Assembly (NCBI RefSeq): GCF_013407955.1
Contig: NZ_JACCBU010000001.1
Span: forward strand, 2,480,001 to 2,544,000
Length of the DNA: 64,000 bases
Direction of reading: 5' to 3'
Source: Microlunatus parietis
GTDB lineage: Bacteria > Actinomycetota > Actinomycetes > Propionibacteriales > Propionibacteriaceae
Below the pieces are notes generated by a model. That model was given only the letters and a program-made list of their open reading frames with translations, had not been told where the DNA came from and did no database searches. Shown here piece after piece: positions 59,989-64,000 of this stretch. The position numbers and the translations under genes are program-made. Within the stretch, counting starts at the first letter, position 1. The number at the start of each line of letters is the position of its first letter.

Positions 59989-61083
59989 GTGCGTACGGTC
60001 GGCGTCGAAGAGGAGTTGCTGCTCGTCGATCCGGGATCGGGAGCACCCGTCGCGGTCGCCGGGAGCGTACTCGCGCACGCCGCCTCCCGGTCCGCGGACG
60101 ACCCGGAGGGCGAGATCGAGGCCGAGCTGCAACAACAGCAGATCGAGGTCGAGACCACCCCGACGACGTCGCTGGCCGACCTCGGCAGCCAGGTCCGGGA
60201 CTGGCGGCGGCGCGCCGACGAGCTGGGCCGGGGCTCGGGTGCGCGGGCCGTCGCGCTGGCCACCTCGCCGCTGCCGGTCGACCCGCGCACCACCGTCAAG
60301 GCCCGCTACCAGGCGATGATCGCGCAGTTCGGCCTGACCACGCTGGAGCAGCTGACCTGCGGCTGCCACGTGCACGTCGGGGTCGAGTCCGACGACGAGG
60401 GCGCCGCCGTGATCAACCGGATCCAGCCGTGGCTGCCGTCCCTGCTCGCGCTGTCGGCCAACTCTCCGTACTGGGACGGCCGGGACAGCGGGTACGCCAG
60501 CTACCGGTCGCAGGCCGGGATGAGATTCCCGACCACCGGCCCGACCCGCGCGTTCTCCTCCGGCGCGGACTACCGCGACTATGTTGACGACCTGGTCGCC
60601 ACCGGGGTCCCGCTCGACGGCGACATGATCTATTTCTACGCACGGCTGTCCCGGCACTACCCGACCGTGGAGGTCCGGATCGCCGACATCTGCGCCCGTA
60701 CCGTCGACACGGTGATGATCGCCGGCCTGGTCCGGGCCCTGGTCGACACCGCGGCCGCGGCCTGGCGCGCGGGCGAACCGGCGCCGGCGACCGATCCTGA
60801 GCCGCTCCGGCTGGCGACCTGGCGGGCCGGCCGGTCCGGCCTCGCCGGCGACCTGATCGACCCGGCCGGCGGCCGGCCCCAACCGGCGGCCCAGGTGATC
60901 GACGCACTGCTCGAGCACGTCGACGCGGCGCTCGGGGCGAACGGCGATCGGGACACCGTCCACGCCGAGGTAGAGCGGGTCCGGACCGAGGGCAACGGCG
61001 CCGACCGGCAGCGCGCCGTGCTCGACCGCACCGGCGACCTCGCCGACGTGGTCCGGACCGCGGCCGAGGTCACCCAGAACTGA
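59989..61083 (+). CDS. carboxylate-amine ligase, YbdK/GCS2 family
   Basis: 364 residues from GTG 59989. Motifs of the glutamate-cysteine ligase 2 superfamily: [20 protein letters not shown], the ATP/metal region [58 protein letters not shown] and [20 protein letters not shown]. Such proteins make gamma-glutamyl compounds; a step in glutathione, ergothioneine or a related thiol is possible, but the substrate is not settled by sequence. The 3' end is copied about 200 bases downstream (61280-61345). Confidence 0.9.
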   Translation: MRTVGVEEELLLVDPGSGAPVAVAGSVLAHAASRSADDPEGEIEAELQQQQIEVETTPTTSLADLGSQVRDWRRRADELGRGSGARAVALATSPLPVDPRTTVKARYQAMIAQFGLTTLEQLTCGCHVHVGVESDDEGAAVINRIQPWLPSLLALSANSPYWDGRDSGYASYRSQAGMRFPTTGPTRAFSSGADYRDYVDDLVATGVPLDGDMIYFYARLSRHYPTVEVRIADICARTVDTVMIAGLVRALVDTAAAAWRAGEPAPATDPEPLRLATWRAGRSGLAGDLIDPAGGRPQPAAQVIDALLEHVDAALGANGDRDTVHAEVERVRTEGNGADRQRAVLDRTGDLADVVRTAAEVTQN

Positions 61084-61093
61084 GCTTCCTCAT

Positions 61094-61152
61094 TCGAGTG
61101 GTGAGAAATCGACTCGAATTTCGTCGAACCACGTCGTTTTCTCGCCACTCGA
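61094..61152. repeat. 59-bp inverted-repeat element, family 1, copy C
   Basis: Left arm 61094-61114 (starts TCGAGTGGTGAG), 17-base loop, right arm 61132-61152 (ends CTCGCCACTCGA). The loop CGAATTTCGTCGAACCA is close to the loop of copy A. It lies 10 bases after the ligase stop. Confidence 0.85.
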
Positions 61153-61279
61153 TTGAGCAGCGCGATCCGCCAGGGATGCCGTAGTCCTGACCGGAGCCTG
61201 GCGCACACCCGACCGCGGGAGCCCACCTCCGCCCCCGGTCCCGAACGCCTTCCCAGACCCCGCAATCCCCAGCGCCCCT

Positions 61280-61345
61280 CCTGGACCGCACCGGCGACCT
61301 GACCGCGGTCGTCCGGACAGCCGCCGAGGTCACCCAGGCCTGAGC
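61280..61345 (+). pseudogene. duplicated 3' end of the carboxylate-amine ligase gene
   Basis: The frame reads [20 protein letters not shown] and a stop, against [20 protein letters not shown] at the end of the intact gene (61019-61083). About 60 bases match with a handful of differences, and neither copy extends further upstream. It is a leftover of a diverged paralogue or of a recombination event. Confidence 0.75.
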
Positions 61346-61749
61346 CGTTCGGCCAGCCTCGTGTCGCGAACAACTCTGCTGTGAGCATCGCGGCCCGATC
61401 CCGGTTTCGGTCAGAGCGAGGGACACTCGCGACAGCACGCCGCCAGCACGCGCCCGGGTCCTTGCCCCCACCGCGACCGAGGTAGCCGAGCCTGTCGCGA
61501 TACCTCTTGAACTCGAGGGGTCCAGGCCTCTGAAGCGCTTATCAGTCCAGGTGAAGACGAATCACGACAGGGATCCGGTCGCCGACCCGAGCCGGCCGGC
61601 CAGTTCACCCATCCGGCCGCCCCACCCCCGTCCCGCTCCCCGCCCGTCCCGGCCCACGACACGTCGACTCCATTCCCTCGCCGACCGGTCACAACCGCCG
61701 CGACACGCCGCCAGAACGCCTGCTTTTGTGCCCGGTCGGCGGAGGTGGG

Positions 61750-63000
61750 TCAGAGGGCGGCGAGGCGGGACTCGAGGAAGGCTCGTTCGGGGTCGCTGGG
61801 GCCGAGGCGGAGTGCCTCGGTGTACGCGGCGCGGGCCTCGTCGGCCCGGCCCAGCCGGCGCAGCAGGTCGGCCCGGGCGGCGGGCAGATAGTGGTAGCGG
61901 GACAGTTCCGGCTCGGCGGCCAGTTCCTCGATCAGTTCCAGGGCCGCGGCGGGCCCGGCCGTATGGGACAGCGCGACCGCCCGGTTCAGCGCGACGATCG
62001 GGCTGGGCCAGCGCCGGTGCAGCCGGTCGTAGCCGGCCACCACGGCCGCCCAGTCCGTCTGCTCGGCCGACGGGGCCGAGGCGTGCGCGCCGGCGATCGC
62101 GGCCTGCAGGACGTACCGGCCGGGATCCTGCGCCGCGGGCAGCGCGGCGATCCGGTCCAGCAGCGCGAGCCCCTCGGTGATCTTGGTCCGGTCCCAGCGC
62201 CGCCGGTCCTGGTCCGGCAGCAGCACGATCCGGCCGTGCTCGTCGAGCCGGGCGTCGCGGCGGGCGTCGGTGAGCAGCATCAGGGCCAGCAGCCCGGCGA
62301 CCTCGGCCTCGTCCGGCAGCAGGGCGACCAGTACCCGGCCCAGGTCGATCGCGGAATCGATCAGTTCCGGTCGGAGCGCCGCCGTCCCGCCCGTCGGCGC
62401 GTAACCCTCGTTGAAGATCAGATACAGCACGGTCAGCACGCCGGTCAGGCGTTCCGGCAGTTCGCCGTCGGCCGGCACCCGGTAGGCGATCGACGCGGCC
62501 GTGATCTTCTTCTTGGCCCGGGTCAGCCGGGCCGCCATCGTCGCCTCCGGCACCAGGAACGCGTTCGCGATCTCGGCCGTGGTCAGCCCGCCGACCATCC
62601 GCAGCGTCAGCGCCACCCGGGCCGGCATCGCGAGCGCGGGATGGCAGCAGGTGAAGATCAGCCGCAGTCGGTCGTCGTAGTCGAGCAGGCCGGCCGGCCG
62701 GCGTACCTTCTGTTCGTCGGCGACGGCGAGCAGCGGTAACTTGCGCCGCAGGTTCTGGTCCCGCCGGATCGTGTCGATCAGCTTCCGCCGCGCGGTCGCG
62801 ACCAGCCAGCGGACCGGCTGCTCCGGCACCCCGTCCGCCGGCCAGGTCTCCAATGCGCGCAGGTAGGCGTCCGCGGCGGCCTGTTCGGCTAGGCCGAGGT
62901 CGCCCGCCGCCGACCGGGCGACCGCCGCGACGACGGTCGACCAGCCGGCCCGGTGCGCCTCGGCGACGGCCGCGCCGACGACGTCCTCGTGGTCAGTCAG
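61750..63000 (-). CDS. RNA polymerase sigma factor (ECF-like with DUF6596 C-domain)
   Basis: 416 residues if it starts at CTG 63000, which overlaps the YCII stop. Sigma region 2: AGWSTVVAAVARSAAGDLGL then PVRWLVATARRKLIDTIRRD; sigma region 4: VALTLRMVGGLTTAEIANAF then LVPEATMAARLTRAKKKITA. The ~230-residue C-terminal DUF6596 domain contains LYLIFNEGYAPTGGTAAL and LHRRWPSPIVALNRAVALSH. The first standard start in frame, TTG 62853, would delete the first 49 residues, including the beginning of region 2, so CTG is more plausible. The YCII partner is coupled by overlap, a common pair in actinobacteria. Confidence 0.88.
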   Translation of the reverse strand: MTDHEDVVGAAVAEAHRAGWSTVVAAVARSAAGDLGLAEQAAADAYLRALETWPADGVPEQPVRWLVATARRKLIDTIRRDQNLRRKLPLLAVADEQKVRRPAGLLDYDDRLRLIFTCCHPALAMPARVALTLRMVGGLTTAEIANAFLVPEATMAARLTRAKKKITAASIAYRVPADGELPERLTGVLTVLYLIFNEGYAPTGGTAALRPELIDSAIDLGRVLVALLPDEAEVAGLLALMLLTDARRDARLDEHGRIVLLPDQDRRRWDRTKITEGLALLDRIAALPAAQDPGRYVLQAAIAGAHASAPSAEQTDWAAVVAGYDRLHRRWPSPIVALNRAVALSHTAGPAAALELIEELAAEPELSRYHYLPAARADLLRRLGRADEARAAYTEALRLGPSDPERAFLESRLAAL

Positions 63001-63343
63001 TCGGCATCACCGGCCGTACTTCGACATTGGGTTCCGGGCACAGCTTGGCCAGGCTCAGCGCATGATCGAGATCGCGCGCGTCGATCAGGTAGTAGCCGCC
63101 GAGTTCTTCCTTGGTCTCGGCGAACGGCCCGTCGGTGATCAACTGCTCCCCGCCGTCGCGGTTCCGGACCGTCGTCGCCGTGCTCCCCAGCTCGAGCGCC
63201 TCGCTGGAGATGATCTTGGCCCCGGAGGCCAGGATCTGTTCGGTGAACTGGCCGTGCAGCGCCATCGCCGCCTCGATCTCGGACTGGTCCTTGTCCTCCC
63301 AGCCGGTCGGGTCTCCGTACAACAGCAACATGTAACTCGGCAT
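62993..63343 (-). CDS. YCII/DGPF-domain protein
   Basis: 116 residues from ATG 63343: MPSYMLLLYGDPTGWEDKDQ, the DGPF motif in QLITDGPFAETKEELGGYYL, and IDARDLDHALSLAKLCPEPN at the end. YCII-related proteins accompany this group of sigma factors; a small catalytic or sensor role is suspected. The stop overlaps the presumed CTG start of the sigma factor gene. AGGGAG lies 8-9 bases before the start. Confidence 0.92.
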   Translation of the reverse strand: MPSYMLLLYGDPTGWEDKDQSEIEAAMALHGQFTEQILASGAKIISSEALELGSTATTVRNRDGGEQLITDGPFAETKEELGGYYLIDARDLDHALSLAKLCPEPNVEVRPVMPTD

Positions 63344-63480
63344 CTCGCGCCGCTCCCTTCGTCGATGAACCCACTTTCGCCCCTGGGACGAACGGGTGTC
63401 GACGGAATCGACATCCGGCGCGCGGCAAAATCCTGGCAACCGCTTCCCAAGTCTTTGCCAAGCCGCATAGGTTCGGATCC

Positions 63481-64000
63481 ATGGTGAAGATCGGCGTCCA
63501 AGCGATGATGCTCAAACAGCACGCGGCCGACCACGGTGCGTATCAGATCTGGAAGCGGCTAGCCGAGTCCGGTTTCTCCTCGGTCGAGGTGTCCCAGATC
63601 GCACTGACTCCCGAGACCCGGGACGAGATCGTCCGCGCCAACAGCGAGTTCGGGATGGGCGTCGCCGCGATCTCCGGTGGGATCGGGCCGACCGGCGGCG
63701 GCGGCAACGACTCGCTGGTCGAGTCGTTCGACAAGATCGTCGCCGACTGCAAGGCCCTGGGTACGGAACGGGTGCGGATCGGCATGATGCCACTGCCGGC
63801 GTTCGCCTCCGAGCAGACCCTGGTCGAGGCCGCGCACACCATGGACGACTTCGCCGGCCGGCTGGCCGACGAGGGGATCCGGCTCAGCTATCACAACCAC
63901 CATTACGAATTCGCCCGGATCGGCGAGCGGCACATCCTCGATCTGATCCGGGCCGAGGCGCCGCGGCTGCTGTTCGAGATCGACGTGCACTGGGTGCACC
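63481..64000 (+). CDS. sugar phosphate isomerase/epimerase family (3' partial)
   Basis: 173 residues are visible; the gene continues beyond the window. The TIM-barrel start is MVKIGVQAMMLKQHAADHGA; then GMGVAAISGGIGPTGGGGND, LGTERVRIGMMPLPAFASEQ, GIRLSYHNHHYEFARIGERH and LLFEIDVHWVH. The NHHYEF and FEIDVHW motifs supply the metal-ligand His/Glu/Asp of the xylose-isomerase-like/AP-endonuclease-2 superfamily. It fits keto-sugar or inositol catabolism. The 60 bases upstream contain GGCAA and TTTGCC, a possible operator. Confidence 0.9.
   Translation, partial: MVKIGVQAMMLKQHAADHGAYQIWKRLAESGFSSVEVSQIALTPETRDEIVRANSEFGMGVAAISGGIGPTGGGGNDSLVESFDKIVADCKALGTERVRIGMMPLPAFASEQTLVEAAHTMDDFAGRLADEGIRLSYHNHHYEFARIGERHILDLIRAEAPRLLFEIDVHWVH

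Larger units (their letters stand above)
61084..61749. other. 666-base gene-free region with repeat and duplicated gene end
   Basis: It contains the 59-bp repeat at 61094-61152 and the duplicated ligase 3' end at 61280-61345. The rest is Pro/Arg-rich in all frames, with no motif that I can support. It separates the convergent ligase and sigma-factor transcripts. The gene-like frame from 61551 to 62180 on the plus strand is a shadow of GC-rich DNA. Confidence 0.6.

Noticed and set aside
1..64000. CRISPR arrays, tRNA/rRNA genes, complete insertion sequences and prophage genes
   Set aside because: I looked for regularly spaced repeats, cloverleaf-type T-loop sequences (GGTTCGAATCC-like) and transposase or integrase motifs and found none.

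Overview
The window is chromosomal DNA of a high-GC actinomycete. Codon use (C/G third positions, frequent GTG starts), an L17 protein with an actinobacterial C-terminal add-on domain, a LigB-type ATP-dependent ligase, a YbdK/EgtA-type carboxylate-amine ligase and a dispersed 'CCCTTCGAC...GCTCAGGG' repeat all point to Actinomycetota. Propionibacteriales (Microlunatus-like) is my guess; no rRNA or tRNA gene is present to test it.

Layout. 1-3.6 kb: the right end of a TOMM/azoline RiPP cluster (E1-like/YcaO fusion, cut by the window edge, plus two methyltransferases, one CmoA-like). 3.7-8.6 kb: glmM-rpsI-rplM (minus), then citrate synthase and a phosphotransferase (plus). 8.6-17.6 kb: a decayed vapBC pair, a GNAT enzyme, a ThuA/Gfo-Idh sugar pair, a membrane protein, an HD hydrolase, and a secreted polysaccharide lyase with a DeoR-headed LacI-like regulator and an SDR. 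17.7-22.7 kb: the accessory island, with an 895-residue multi-membrane-span protein (TrbL/VirB6-like architecture) ending in a WHH-type HNH nuclease tip, followed by an overlapping SUKH immunity gene and a graveyard of toxin tips and immunity genes, several frameshifted and lower in GC. 22.7-37.3 kb: DinB, beta-helix protein, ABC-F, hydroxyacid dehydrogenase, trmB-truA-rsmC-like RNA modification operon, ABC-2 exporter, sodA, MHS-family transporter, DUF218 protein, ligB and a monooxygenase. 37.4-42.9 kb: a complete five-gene oligopeptide/oligosaccharide ABC importer. 43.5-55.8 kb: pheA, DUF899, CGNR and truncated LacI regulators with shared operator-like repeats, two inverted AraC/PhyH-dioxygenase modules around a hydrolase, a secreted beta-propeller, an S51 peptidase, and a LysR/SDR divergent pair. 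55.8-59.9 kb: rplQ-rpoA-rpsD-rpsK-rpsM-rpmJ-infA (minus). 60-64 kb: YbdK-type ligase, an ECF-like sigma factor with its YCII partner, and a truncated sugar isomerase.

Read on the minus strand, infA...rplQ and rplM-rpsI-glmM keep the order usual in actinomycetes, but about 50 kb separates them and truA lies inverted inside the gap. Intergenic DNA carries two inverted-repeat families: three 59-bp elements of identical geometry, and three shorter elements built on GTGAATTTCCGCCG. The most interesting systems are the membrane-anchored polymorphic toxin with its immunity array and the RiPP cluster with a CmoA-like enzyme. No CRISPR array, intact insertion sequence, phage or tRNA was seen.
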